From positions 1 through 64,000 of the forward strand of contig CACDYR010000005.1 in the NCBI GenBank assembly GCA_902557155.1: 64,000 bases of DNA, read 5' to 3'. This document shows, piece after piece, positions 26,322 through 34,710 of this stretch. The notes beneath the pieces were generated by a model, which had not been told where the DNA came from, made no database searches, and saw only the letters and a list, made by a program, of their open reading frames with translations. How positions within the stretch are numbered: position 1 is the stretch's first letter; every line of letters starts with the position of its first letter. Source of the DNA: an uncultured Pelagibacteraceae bacterium. GTDB lineage: Bacteria > Pseudomonadota > Alphaproteobacteria > Pelagibacterales > Pelagibacteraceae. The translations under genes and the position numbers were made by a program.

Positions 26322-27422
26322 TTAACAACCTTTGAAAGATGCAGACATATTTCTAATTAAATTGAAATATAAGTCTTTTCCTGGGTCTAAAGTCGCTCCT
26401 AATGGATCAACTACACCGGTTTTAATATTCATGTCTTTTGCAACCGCTTTAATGATATCAGGGTTAAATTGAGGTTCAGAAAATACACAAGCAACTTTAT
26501 CGTGTTCAATTATCTCTCTGATTTCTGCTAGTTGTTCTGCTCCAGGCATTACATCTGTATTAACAGTAAAAGCACCTAATATATTTACATTAAATCTTTT
26601 CTCAAAATACTGATAAGCATCATGGAATACAATTGAAGCAACACTGCTACTTAAATCAGTCATTACATCAATTGTAAGTTTATCGATTTCTTGTAAAGCT
26701 TTAGCTAAATTACTTTTATATTTAGCTTCATTTTTAGGATCATTTTCAATTAAATGTTCTGCCATTTCATTTAACATAGCTTTTGCATTAATTGGGTCCA
26801 ACCAAATGTGTGGATCAAATTCACCATGTGCATGTCCATCATGATCGTCATGTCCGTGGTCGTGATCATCTTCCTTTTTACCGTGGTCATCATGTCCATG
26901 ATCGTCGTGATCATCCTCTTTTTTACCATGATCGTCATGATCGTGGTCGTGATCATCTTCCTTTTTACCGTGGTCATCATGTCCATGATCGTCGTGATCA
27001 TCCTCTTTTTTACCATGATCGTCATGTCCGTGATCATCATGATCATGTTCGTCAAAAATATTTCTCTCTCGAAATTTTAATACCTGTAATCCTTTAGTTT
27101 CCATTAATTCAATTTTTTCTGCTTTCTTGGCAATTGAATTCAATGGTTTTTCTAAAAAACTCTCTAAATCTTCACCAACCCAGAATATTAGGTCTGCATT
27201 TTGAAGCATTTTTGCGTGTGAAGGTTTCATTGCAAATCCGTGTGGGGATGCATATCCATCAACTATTAAATCAGGTTTAGCAATACCATCCATTAAGTAA
27301 CTAGCTAATGAATGAATTGGTTTAATAGAAGCAACTACTTTTATTTCAGCATTTGCTGGTGTAAAGAATGTTAGAATTGATAATATTGAGAATATAATTG
27401 GTATTTTTTTAATATTTTTCAT
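26322..27422 (-). CDS. znuA: Zinc ABC transporter substrate-binding protein with long His/Asp-rich repeat loop
   Basis: Periplasmic zinc receptor, 366 residues, longer than usual because of a histidine-aspartate loop (about 124-200). Signal peptide 1-25 (ending ANA). Zinc ligands are expected at H in PIHSLAS or ASPHGFAMKP, in EFDPHIWLDP, and in VFHDAYQYF, with the acidic FSEPQFNPD. The loop is built from HDDHGHDDHGKKEDD-like units and is encoded by an 87-bp tandem duplication. Such loops are thought to capture zinc. Divergent from znuC-znuB-zur across a double palindrome. Confidence 0.95.
   Translation of the reverse strand: MKNIKKIPIIFSILSILTFFTPANAEIKVVASIKPIHSLASYLMDGIAKPDLIVDGYASPHGFAMKPSHAKMLQNADLIFWVGEDLESFLEKPLNSIAKKAEKIELMETKGLQVLKFRERNIFDEHDHDDHGHDDHGKKEDDHDDHGHDDHGKKEDDHDHDHDDHGKKEDDHDDHGHDDHGKKEDDHDHGHDDHDGHAHGEFDPHIWLDPINAKAMLNEMAEHLIENDPKNEAKYKSNLAKALQEIDKLTIDVMTDLSSSVASIVFHDAYQYFEKRFNVNILGAFTVNTDVMPGAEQLAEIREIIEHDKVACVFSEPQFNPDIIKAVAKDMNIKTGVVDPLGATLDPGKDLYFNLIRNMSASFKGC
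26856..27029 (-). repeat. Two-copy 87-bp in-frame tandem repeat in znuA
   Basis: Copy 1 (26856-26942) and copy 2 (26943-27029) agree at about 85 of 87 positions, the differences lying at the end of the unit. Each encodes 29 residues (two DDH-rich halves joined by GKKEDD). Smaller 42-45 bp sub-repeats exist within each copy. The identity implies recent duplication or ongoing slippage, so copy number probably varies between strains. Confidence 0.9.
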
Positions 27423-27442
27423 AATAAGTAATTTAATTGGTT

Positions 27443-27473
27443 GTTATAATATAACGTTATGTAATAATATAAC
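27443..27473. promoter_or_regulatory. Tandem palindromes in the znuA / znuC divergent promoter (probable Zur boxes)
   Basis: GTTATAATATAAC (27443-27455) is a perfect 13-bp palindrome; immediately adjacent GTTATGTAATAATATAAC (27456-27473) is an imperfect one with the same GTTAT...ATAAC ends. They fill the 71-bp gap between znuA and znuC, where Zur operators lie in other bacteria, and zur is the third gene downstream. Confidence 0.65.
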
Positions 27474-27493
27474 ATTTATAAGTCAAGTAATAT

Positions 27494-28240
27494 ATGAGCT
27501 CAGAAAATAGTACATTAGTAAAATTAAATAACGCTGGTTTTAAACAAAATGATAAATGGCTAGTGGAAGGAGTTTCATTAACTGTTGAAAAAGGAAAGAT
27601 TGTTACCCTTATTGGACCTAATGGATCTGGAAAAAGTACTACCGCAAAAATTGCATTGGGAATTTACAAAAACATAGAAGGAAGTGTTGAGAAATACACA
27701 AATAAAGTTGGATATGTCCCTCAAAAAATATCTATTGATTGGACCTTACCATTAAGAGTTTATGATTTTATGCTTCTAACTGAAAATATTAAAGATGAGG
27801 CAATTGATGAAGCACTTACATTAACAGGTGTTATCCATCTTAAGAATAAAAATTTAGGAAATTTATCAGGTGGTGAATTTCAAAGAGTTTTAATTGCAAG
27901 AGCTATTTCAAAAAAACCTGAATTATTAGTTCTTGATGAACCTGTTCAAGGAGTTGATTATACTGGTGAGATTGCTTTGTATGAATTAATAAAAAGAATT
28001 TCTGATACTTTAAATTGTGGAATTCTATTAATCTCACACGATCTACATACAGTTATGACTGCAACTGATCATGTTGTTTGTTTAAATGGTCACGTATGTT
28101 GCTCTGGATCACCAATGGATGTTGCTAAAAACAATGAATATAAAACCTTATTTGGTGAACAAGCATCTCAAATTCTTTCTGTATATGAACATAAACATGA
28201 TCACGTTCATTCAGACAAAGGTGAAATAAAGAAAAATTAA
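27494..28240 (+). CDS. znuC: Zinc ABC transporter ATPase
   Basis: ATPase of the zinc importer, 248 residues. Walker A GPNGSGKST 41-49, signature LSGGEFQR 124-131, Walker B LLVLDEP 144-150, switch histidine in LISHDLH. The C-terminus ends in a histidine-rich tail (HKHDHVHSD) as often in ZnuC, possibly binding zinc. The gene begins just after the double palindrome, and znuB starts 1 bp after its stop. Confidence 0.95.
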   Translation: MSSENSTLVKLNNAGFKQNDKWLVEGVSLTVEKGKIVTLIGPNGSGKSTTAKIALGIYKNIEGSVEKYTNKVGYVPQKISIDWTLPLRVYDFMLLTENIKDEAIDEALTLTGVIHLKNKNLGNLSGGEFQRVLIARAISKKPELLVLDEPVQGVDYTGEIALYELIKRISDTLNCGILLISHDLHTVMTATDHVVCLNGHVCCSGSPMDVAKNNEYKTLFGEQASQILSVYEHKHDHVHSDKGEIKKN

Positions 28241-28241
28241 T

Positions 28242-29045
28242 ATGTTTGATGATTTTTTTATAAGAGCACTAATTGCAGGCTTAGGTATAGCTTTAGTAAC
28301 TGGGCCTCTTGGTTGTTTTGTTGTTTGGAGAAGATTATCTTACTTTGGTGATACATTAGCTCACTCAGCTCTACTTGGTGTTACTTTGGCTTACTCGTTT
28401 GAATTAAACATTGCTCTTTCAGTATTTATTATTTCATCTTTAATTGCTTTAATTTTAATTCAATTACAGAAGAAAACTAATTTACCTGGTGATGCTTTGC
28501 TTGGTCTATTAGCTCACTCTTCTTTAGCTGTTGGATTAGTAGTAATAGGTTTTTTAACCTTTATTCGTTTTGATATTATGGGGCTTTTGTTTGGTGATAT
28601 ATTAGCCGTAACAACTGATGATTTATTAATCATCTGGACTGGTGGGGCAGTAATTTTATTAGTTCTAAAATTAATTTGGAAACCATTGTTTGCATCTACA
28701 GTTAATTACGAATTAGCAGAAGCAGAAGGGTTAAACCCTGATAGAGCAAAAGCTATTTTTACAATTCTTATGGCTGCTGTAATAGCCATATCAATTAAAA
28801 TGGTAGGGTTATTATTGATCACAGGTATGCTTATTATTCCAGCTGCTATGGCTAGAAATATTTCTGATAGCCCTCAAAAGATGGTGTTATTTTCAATAAT
28901 TGGTGGATTGTTGTCAGTATTATTAGGACTATTTTCATCTCTAGAATTTAATACATCATCTGGGCCTTCAATTATAATGGCTTCTTTGATTTTATTTATA
29001 TTATCTTTACTTAAAATTAAACAATCGATTAAATTGAAAAACTGA
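28242..29045 (+). CDS. znuB: Zinc ABC transporter permease
   Basis: Membrane permease of the zinc importer, 267 residues, ABC-3 family with about eight helices. Typical segments are GPLGCFVVWRRLSYFGDTLAHSALLG near the start, and ISIKMVGLLLITGMLIIPAA and ARNISDSPQKM in the second half. It lies between znuC and zur, all on one strand. Confidence 0.95.
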   Translation: MFDDFFIRALIAGLGIALVTGPLGCFVVWRRLSYFGDTLAHSALLGVTLAYSFELNIALSVFIISSLIALILIQLQKKTNLPGDALLGLLAHSSLAVGLVVIGFLTFIRFDIMGLLFGDILAVTTDDLLIIWTGGAVILLVLKLIWKPLFASTVNYELAEAEGLNPDRAKAIFTILMAAVIAISIKMVGLLLITGMLIIPAAMARNISDSPQKMVLFSIIGGLLSVLLGLFSSLEFNTSSGPSIIMASLILFILSLLKIKQSIKLKN

Positions 29046-29069
29046 TGACTAATTGATAAGAATTTAAAG

Positions 29070-29468
29070 ATGCAAAAAGAACATAACCTTTCCAAAAATC
29101 AAAAAATCATTTTTGATCTTATTGATAAATCTGGTGGACCTATGAAAGCTTATTCAATTTTATTTAATGTCCAAAAAAAGGGAATAAAAGCACCACTACA
29201 AGTTTATAGAGCCCTAGATAAGTTGGTTGAAATTGGAAAAATTCATAAGATTGAAAGTAGAAATGCTTTTATAGCTTGTCAAAATTCAAGTTGTCAGGTT
29301 TCAAAAGCAACAGCTTTTTCAATTTGTGAAAGTTGCGAAAATGTATCTGAAATAAGTAATTCAAAACTTTCAAAATATTTATCTAATTTTTCAGATGACT
29401 CTGGAATGAAATATAGCAAGTATAATTTAGAATTTTTTGGTTTATGTAAAAAATGTAAATCAAAATAA
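29070..29468 (+). CDS. zur: Fur-family zinc uptake regulator
   Basis: Winged-helix metal-sensing repressor, 132 residues. The N-terminal DNA-binding domain has SILFNVQKKGIKAPLQVYRALDKLVEIGKIHKI, and the structural zinc site is C86-x2-C89 plus C126-x2-C129. Between them, where many Zur proteins carry a histidine cluster, this one has ACQNSSCQVSKATAF, so regulatory zinc may be bound through cysteines. Encoded with znuC-znuB, it should repress at the palindromes at 27443-27473. The stop overlaps the next gene (TAATG). Confidence 0.88.
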   Translation: MQKEHNLSKNQKIIFDLIDKSGGPMKAYSILFNVQKKGIKAPLQVYRALDKLVEIGKIHKIESRNAFIACQNSSCQVSKATAFSICESCENVSEISNSKLSKYLSNFSDDSGMKYSKYNLEFFGLCKKCKSK

Positions 29469-30466
29469 TGAGCACTGTATCTTTAACTTTAGACGAAATA
29501 TTTGAACTAGCTAAAAAAACACTTTTAGCTAATGGATGCGATGATGAAACTGCATCAATTTTATCAGACCTAATTAGAAATGCTGAAAGAGATGGTTCTG
29601 TATCACATGGTCTATTTAGATTACCAGCTTACGTGACTGGACTTAAAGGTGGAAAGATAAATGGTAAAGGGAAACCCGAAGTAAAAAAAATATCTCCATC
29701 TGTAATTAAAGTTGAAGGAAATAATTGTTTAGCGCCTGTAGTATTAAATAAAGGATTGCCTGAACTAGCAAAAGCTGCAAAAGAAAATGGTGTAGCTGTG
29801 TTAGCAATAAATAATTCACATCATATGGCTGCTATGTGGCCTGAAACAGAAAAATTAGCAGAAGAAGGTTTGGTTGCATTTGCTTGTACATCTTATAAGC
29901 CGGCTGTAGCACCTGCTGGTGCTATTAAACCATTATTTGGAACGAACCCAATTTCATTTGCTTGGCCACGTCCTGGTAAAACACCAGTTGTTTATGATAT
30001 GGCAACAGCCTCAATGGCAATGGGAGAAGTTCAAGTTGCTAAAAGAGAAGGGCACAAAGTTCCACTTGGAACAGGATTAACTAAAGATGGAAAAGAAACA
30101 ACTGATCCAGGGGAAATTGCCGATGGTGGAGTTTTATTACCCTTTGGTGGTTACAAAGGTTCTGCAATTGCAATGATGGTAGAATTAATGGCAGGCGCAT
30201 TAGTTGGGGATAATTTTAGTTTTGAAACAGCAGCTAAAGATAATAATGATGGTGGTCCTCCAAGTGGCGGTGAATTCATACTAGCTATTGATCCAGATAA
30301 AACTTCAGGTACTAATTGGCAAAAACATGCTGAGGAATTTTTTGAAAAAATGAAATCGATGGGTGAAGTAAGATTACCTGGAGAAAGACGTCACAAGAAT
30401 AGAATGGATACTGGCCCAAGAAATATTAACGCAGAATTAGTAAATAAAATTAAATCTTTAAGCTAA
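29468..30466 (+). CDS. Ldh-family (malate/L-lactate/ureidoglycolate type) NAD(P)-dependent oxidoreductase
   Basis: 332-residue member of the LDH2/MDH2 family, which also includes delta1-piperideine-2-carboxylate reductase and sulpholactate dehydrogenase. Family features: the opening around ERDGSVSHGLFRLPAY, the INNSHHMAAMWP segment, AMATASMAMGE-like TASMAMGEVQ, LLPFGGYKGSAIAMMVE, and GERR near the end. Substrate cannot be assigned. Its start shares a base with the zur stop, so it may be translated with zur although a zinc link is not obvious. Confidence 0.85.
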   Translation: MSTVSLTLDEIFELAKKTLLANGCDDETASILSDLIRNAERDGSVSHGLFRLPAYVTGLKGGKINGKGKPEVKKISPSVIKVEGNNCLAPVVLNKGLPELAKAAKENGVAVLAINNSHHMAAMWPETEKLAEEGLVAFACTSYKPAVAPAGAIKPLFGTNPISFAWPRPGKTPVVYDMATASMAMGEVQVAKREGHKVPLGTGLTKDGKETTDPGEIADGGVLLPFGGYKGSAIAMMVELMAGALVGDNFSFETAAKDNNDGGPPSGGEFILAIDPDKTSGTNWQKHAEEFFEKMKSMGEVRLPGERRHKNRMDTGPRNINAELVNKIKSLS

Positions 30467-31234
30467 ATTAATCTCAATTGGTGTGTGATCAGAAGGCTTT
30501 TCTCTTCCACGTGGATCTTTATTAATATTAATATCTTTAATTTGATCAATTATAGAATTTGAAACTAAAAAATGATCAATCCTCATACCGTTATTTTTTT
30601 GCCATGCACCTCTCATATAATCCCAAAATGTATATCCTTCTTTATCTTCATAAAAATGTCTGTAGACATCATTAAAACCAAGATTGATCATTTCTCTAAA
30701 TTTTTTTCTTATTTCAAGTCGGTATAAAGCATCATCTTCAAAACTTTTAACATTATAAACATCTTCTGCTGATGGGATTATATTGAAATCACCAGCTAAA
30801 ATAATATTTGAATTTTTTTTAGATAAACTTTTTAATTGTTTTATTAATTGATCAAGCCATTCTTTTTTATAATCATATTTTTCAGTATCTACAGGATTAC
30901 CATTAGGGGTGTAAATATTTATTAATTGTATATTTTTTTTCTTATGTTCAAATTCAGCTGAAATTATTCTTGATTGTTTTAACTTATCCTTAATTAAATC
31001 TGTTTTGACATTTTTTAATTTATTTTTTGAGATGATCGCTACACCATTATAACTTTTTTGACCAAATACATGACTTTCATAGTCCATTGATGAAAAATCA
31101 TCATATGGAAAATTAACATCTTCAGTTTTGATTTCCTGCATCATTAAAATATCAGGTTTATATTTTAATAAATAGCTTTTGATATTTTCAATTCTTGCTC
31201 TTACCGAGTTTACATTCCAAGATGAAATGAGCAT
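30458..31234 (-). CDS. xth: Exodeoxyribonuclease III (AP endonuclease)
   Basis: Cuts DNA at abasic sites and trims 3' ends in base-excision repair. 258 residues from this start. Catalytic segments: ISSWNVNSVRARI, MMQEIKTED, GDFNIIPS, and PSDHTPIEI at the end. The frame extends to 31264 but MLISSWNVN is the family's true start, overlapping the erpA stop by one base (TAATG). Tail-to-tail overlap of 9 bp with the Ldh-type gene. Confidence 0.95.
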   Translation of the reverse strand: MLISSWNVNSVRARIENIKSYLLKYKPDILMMQEIKTEDVNFPYDDFSSMDYESHVFGQKSYNGVAIISKNKLKNVKTDLIKDKLKQSRIISAEFEHKKKNIQLINIYTPNGNPVDTEKYDYKKEWLDQLIKQLKSLSKKNSNIILAGDFNIIPSAEDVYNVKSFEDDALYRLEIRKKFREMINLGFNDVYRHFYEDKEGYTFWDYMRGAWQKNNGMRIDHFLVSNSIIDQIKDININKDPRGREKPSDHTPIEINLA

Positions 31235-31551
31235 TAAAGCGAGAAAGAAACTCCACAACCACATGAAGATTTGGTTTGTGGATTAGATATTTTGAATTGT
31301 TCACCTATAAGTTCAGAAACATAATCAACTTCAGATCCTTTAAGCAAATCAGCTGAAGTTTTATCAATTAAAATATTCTGATAATTTAAATCATCATCTT
31401 GTTTTGATTTATCAAATGTAAATTCATATTGAAAACCAGAACATCCTCCACCTTTGATAGCGATTCTGAAGAATGATCCTTTGTCTTTTTTTGATAACAA
31501 ATTATCTATTTGTTTTAACGCTTTATCCGTAAATTTAATTTCTTTAATCAT
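31234..31551 (-). CDS. erpA: A-type iron-sulphur cluster carrier (ErpA/IscA)
   Basis: Delivers iron-sulphur clusters to apoproteins. 105 residues with the three conserved cysteines C37 (GGGCSGFQY), C97 and C99 (SSCGCGVSF). Placement away from suf/isc genes suggests ErpA rather than a Suf-operon SufA, but the distinction is uncertain. Translationally coupled to xth downstream; the alphaproteobacterial erpA-xth pairing and divergence from dgt are familiar. Confidence 0.92.
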   Translation of the reverse strand: MIKEIKFTDKALKQIDNLLSKKDKGSFFRIAIKGGGCSGFQYEFTFDKSKQDDDLNYQNILIDKTSADLLKGSEVDYVSELIGEQFKISNPQTKSSCGCGVSFSL

Positions 31552-31601
31552 GTCTGAACACTGATATTACTAATATAATACTTAATTATTTAAATTAAAG
31601 G

Positions 31602-32720
31602 ATGAAAAAAGACACTTTGTTAGGAGTATTTAAAAGTAAAGGCAGACTTAATAAAGAAGCTAATTCAAAATACAGATCTCCTTTTCAACGTGACAGAGAT
31701 CGTATAATTCACAGCGCATCATTTAGAAGATTAAAGCATAAAACCCAAGTATTTGTTAACACAGAGGGGGATCATTTTAGAACAAGGATCACTCATTCAA
31801 TTGAAGTTGCTCAAATAGCAAGATCAATTGCAAAATATCTAAAATTAAATGAAGATTTAGCTGAAACCTTAAGTCTTGCTCATGATTTAGGTCATACTCC
31901 ATTTGGCCATGCAGGAGAGGATGCTTTAGATGAATGTATGCATAATTATGGTGGTTTTGATCACAATCTTCAGACACTAAGAATAGTAATGTTTTTAGAG
32001 AATAAATATTTCAAATTTTCCGGATTAAATTTAACTCTTGAAACTTTAGAAGGACTTTTAAAACATAACGGACCTGTAGATGATCTAAGCATGATCAATA
32101 AACTAATTGGTTTAAAAGTTTTCAAAAATAAAATTAATTTTAATACTTATCCATCATTAGAAGCTCAAATATCAGCTATATCAGATGATATTGCATATAA
32201 TAATCATGACATTCAGGATGGAATTAAAGCAAACCTATTTAAACTTGAGGAACTAGTTGAATTAGAATTTTTTAAGGACATTTATCAAAAATATAAAAAT
32301 AAAATTAACAAAAAAAATTATAAAATTGCTATTTACCAAATCATAAGAGACTCAATAGATATTATGATAAGAGATTTACTAAGTAATACAGAAAAAAATA
32401 TTAAAAAATTTAAAATTAAGTCATTAAAAGATGTATCAAAATCAAATCAATTAATAGTTTCTTTTTCAGGTAAAATAGAAAATTCAGAACAAGAAATTAG
32501 ATCATTTTTAAGACATAGAATGTATGACAATAAATCGGTACTTAATAAGAATCAAAGAGGTAAAATGATAATTAAGAAATTATTTAAAATAATTAAATCA
32601 AATCCTAGAAAATTTCTTACTAAAGAGCAATTGACTAAAGACAAATATAGAGCTATTTCAGATTTTATATCTGGTATGACAGACAGATACGCAATTAACC
32701 TTTATAACGATAATAAATGA
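31602..32720 (+). CDS. dgt: Deoxyguanosinetriphosphate triphosphohydrolase-like protein
   Basis: HD-domain dNTP triphosphohydrolase, 372 residues. RDRDRIIHSASFRRLKHKTQVF is the family opening; metal ligands are H65 (THSIEVA), H94-D95 (LAHDLGHTPFGHAGED) and the aspartate in ISDDIAYNNHDIQDG. First gene of a conserved alphaproteobacterial run (dgt-argS-nagZ-scpAB-tatABC-serS). Overlaps argS by ATGA. Confidence 0.93.
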   Translation: MKKDTLLGVFKSKGRLNKEANSKYRSPFQRDRDRIIHSASFRRLKHKTQVFVNTEGDHFRTRITHSIEVAQIARSIAKYLKLNEDLAETLSLAHDLGHTPFGHAGEDALDECMHNYGGFDHNLQTLRIVMFLENKYFKFSGLNLTLETLEGLLKHNGPVDDLSMINKLIGLKVFKNKINFNTYPSLEAQISAISDDIAYNNHDIQDGIKANLFKLEELVELEFFKDIYQKYKNKINKKNYKIAIYQIIRDSIDIMIRDLLSNTEKNIKKFKIKSLKDVSKSNQLIVSFSGKIENSEQEIRSFLRHRMYDNKSVLNKNQRGKMIIKKLFKIIKSNPRKFLTKEQLTKDKYRAISDFISGMTDRYAINLYNDNK

Positions 32721-34450
32721 ATATTTTTGAATTATATTTAGATAAAATTAAATCTATTATTGTTGAACTTAGTAAAAAAAATCAACTTATAGTTCCAGAA
32801 AGTTTCAATGGTATTAATGCTGAAATACCACCGCCAAAATTTGATTGTGATATTTCAACTAATGTTGCAATGGTTTTATCCAAACTAAACAAAACTTCTC
32901 CAATAGAATTGGCAGAAAAACTTGCACCAGAAATCAAAAATAGTGATGATCAAATAGACAATATATCTATTGCTAAACCTGGTTTCATAAATATTAAATT
33001 TAAGCCATCTTTTTGGTCAAACTTTATTAAAGAAATAATTAATAACGCTGAAAAATTTGGAATTAATGAGAAAGAGAAAAAAAATAATTACTTAGTTGAA
33101 TTCGTATCAGCTAATCCTACAGGACCCTTGCATGTTGGGCACTGTAGAGGAGCTATTTTAGGTGATGTCATATCTAATGTGTTAATATTTAATAAACACA
33201 AGGTCACAAAAGAGTATTATGTAAATGATTATGGTAACCAGATTATAAATTTTACAAAATCTGTATACTTTAGAATTAGGGAAGTAAAATTTAACGAAAC
33301 ATTTCCTCAAGATAATCCTGATTTGTATCCAGGAGATTACCTTGTTGATTTTGCAAAAAATATAGTTTCCGATAATTCAGATTTAAATTTTGATGATTAT
33401 GAGCAAATAAGTGATAAGTTAACAGCTTTATCTATAGAACAGGCGCTACTTTTAATTAAAAAGAACCTTAAGAGTTTAGGAATTAACCACGATAATTTTG
33501 TTAGTGAAAAAAGTATTGTTTCAAATAACGAAGTAGAGAGTGTAATAAAATTTTTAGAAAAGAATAAATTTGTATACAAAGGAAAAATTAAAGCTCCAGC
33601 TGGTGAAGATGATAAAAACTGGGTAGAAAGAGAACAGTTACTTTTTAAATCTACTGATTTTGGTGACGATAAAGATAGAGCATTACAAAAGTCAGATGGA
33701 ACATGGACTTATTTTGCAAGTGATGTTGCTTATCATAAAAATAAAGTAGATCGTAAATTTGATTATTTAATAAATATTCTTGGCGCAGATCATGCCGGTT
33801 ACATCAAAAGAATTTCATCCTCAGTTGAAGCTTTATCAGGAAAAAAAGATAAATTGATTTGTAAAATTAGTCAGCTTGTAAAATTAATTAAAGATAACAA
33901 ACCATTTAAGATGTCTAAAAGAAAAGGCGACTACATTACAGTTGATGATTTAATCGAGGAAGTTGGAAAAGATGCAACTAGATTCATCATGCTTAATAGA
34001 AGTAGTGACGTGGAATTAGATTTTGATTTTGATGCTGTAAAAGAAAAATCTAAAGATAATCCGTTATATTATGTTCAATATTGTTATGCTAGAATTTCAT
34101 CTGTCTTTAGACATATTGATAAAGATTTAAATTCAAAAATTGAATTAGATGATTATAGTTTCGAATACTCAAATGATGAGATCAAAATTTTAAAAAAGAT
34201 TTCAGAATGGCCCAAATGTATTGATGCAGCTAGTTCAAAATTAGAACCACATAGAATACCTGTTTATTTATATGATCTTGCTTCAGAATTTCACTCTTAT
34301 TGGAATCTTGGTAAACAAAACCCAGAAAAAAGATTTATTAATGATCAAAAAATAGTTTCACCAGATAAATTAATTTTTTTAAAAGCTATATCTAACGTTG
34401 TAAAATCTGGAATGGACATAGTTGGTGTAGATACACCAGACAAAATGTAA
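32717..34450 (+). CDS. argS: Arginyl-tRNA synthetase
   Basis: Class I synthetase charging tRNA-Arg, 577 residues. HIGH-type motif HVGH 139-142 (NPTGPLHVGHCRGA), KMSKS-type motif KMSKR at 398-402, and the C-terminal DALR domain with YYVQYCYARISSVFRH. ATGA overlap with dgt and TAATG overlap with the next small gene suggest one transcript. Confidence 0.97.
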   Translation: MNIFELYLDKIKSIIVELSKKNQLIVPESFNGINAEIPPPKFDCDISTNVAMVLSKLNKTSPIELAEKLAPEIKNSDDQIDNISIAKPGFINIKFKPSFWSNFIKEIINNAEKFGINEKEKKNNYLVEFVSANPTGPLHVGHCRGAILGDVISNVLIFNKHKVTKEYYVNDYGNQIINFTKSVYFRIREVKFNETFPQDNPDLYPGDYLVDFAKNIVSDNSDLNFDDYEQISDKLTALSIEQALLLIKKNLKSLGINHDNFVSEKSIVSNNEVESVIKFLEKNKFVYKGKIKAPAGEDDKNWVEREQLLFKSTDFGDDKDRALQKSDGTWTYFASDVAYHKNKVDRKFDYLINILGADHAGYIKRISSSVEALSGKKDKLICKISQLVKLIKDNKPFKMSKRKGDYITVDDLIEEVGKDATRFIMLNRSSDVELDFDFDAVKEKSKDNPLYYVQYCYARISSVFRHIDKDLNSKIELDDYSFEYSNDEIKILKKISEWPKCIDAASSKLEPHRIPVYLYDLASEFHSYWNLGKQNPEKRFINDQKIVSPDKLIFLKAISNVVKSGMDIVGVDTPDKM

Positions 34451-34710
34451 TGCTAAAAGAAATTAAGTATTTAATCTTTATTGTTGTAATTGCTTTATTT
34501 ATTTTTTTGACTGGTAGATATTATTTTTCAGATGAAAATAAAAAAAAATCATACAGATCTTATAAAAACAATGATGAAAAAATTAAAATATATTCAAAAA
34601 ATTTACCTGTTTTGGAAAATGATACACAAAATGTAATAGAATACGTTAAGCAAACAAATAAAAAAAAGAAAAAAAAGTTTAATTTTTGGAAACTTTTAGA
34701 GAATGATTAA
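34450..34710 (+). CDS. Small single-helix membrane protein in the slot usually held by a SPOR-domain protein
   Basis: 86 residues: one N-terminal helix (about 6-22, IKYLIFIVVIALFIFL) then a lysine-rich, low-complexity tail with no domain. In many alphaproteobacteria the gene between argS and nagZ encodes a longer SPOR-domain cell-wall protein; here only a membrane anchor and linker would be left. Translationally coupled to argS (TAATG) and overlapping nagZ by 8 bp, so expressed. Function unknown. Confidence 0.7.
   Translation: MLKEIKYLIFIVVIALFIFLTGRYYFSDENKKKSYRSYKNNDEKIKIYSKNLPVLENDTQNVIEYVKQTNKKKKKKFNFWKLLEND

Noticed and set aside
26856..27029. Possible CRISPR array because of regular repeats
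   Set aside because: Only two adjacent 87-bp copies without spacers, in frame within znuA, and no cas genes.
26771..27097. Several open frames on both strands rich in His, Met, Val and Ile
   Set aside because: They are shadows of the repetitive His/Asp-coding stretch of znuA, with low-complexity translations and no ribosome-binding sites.
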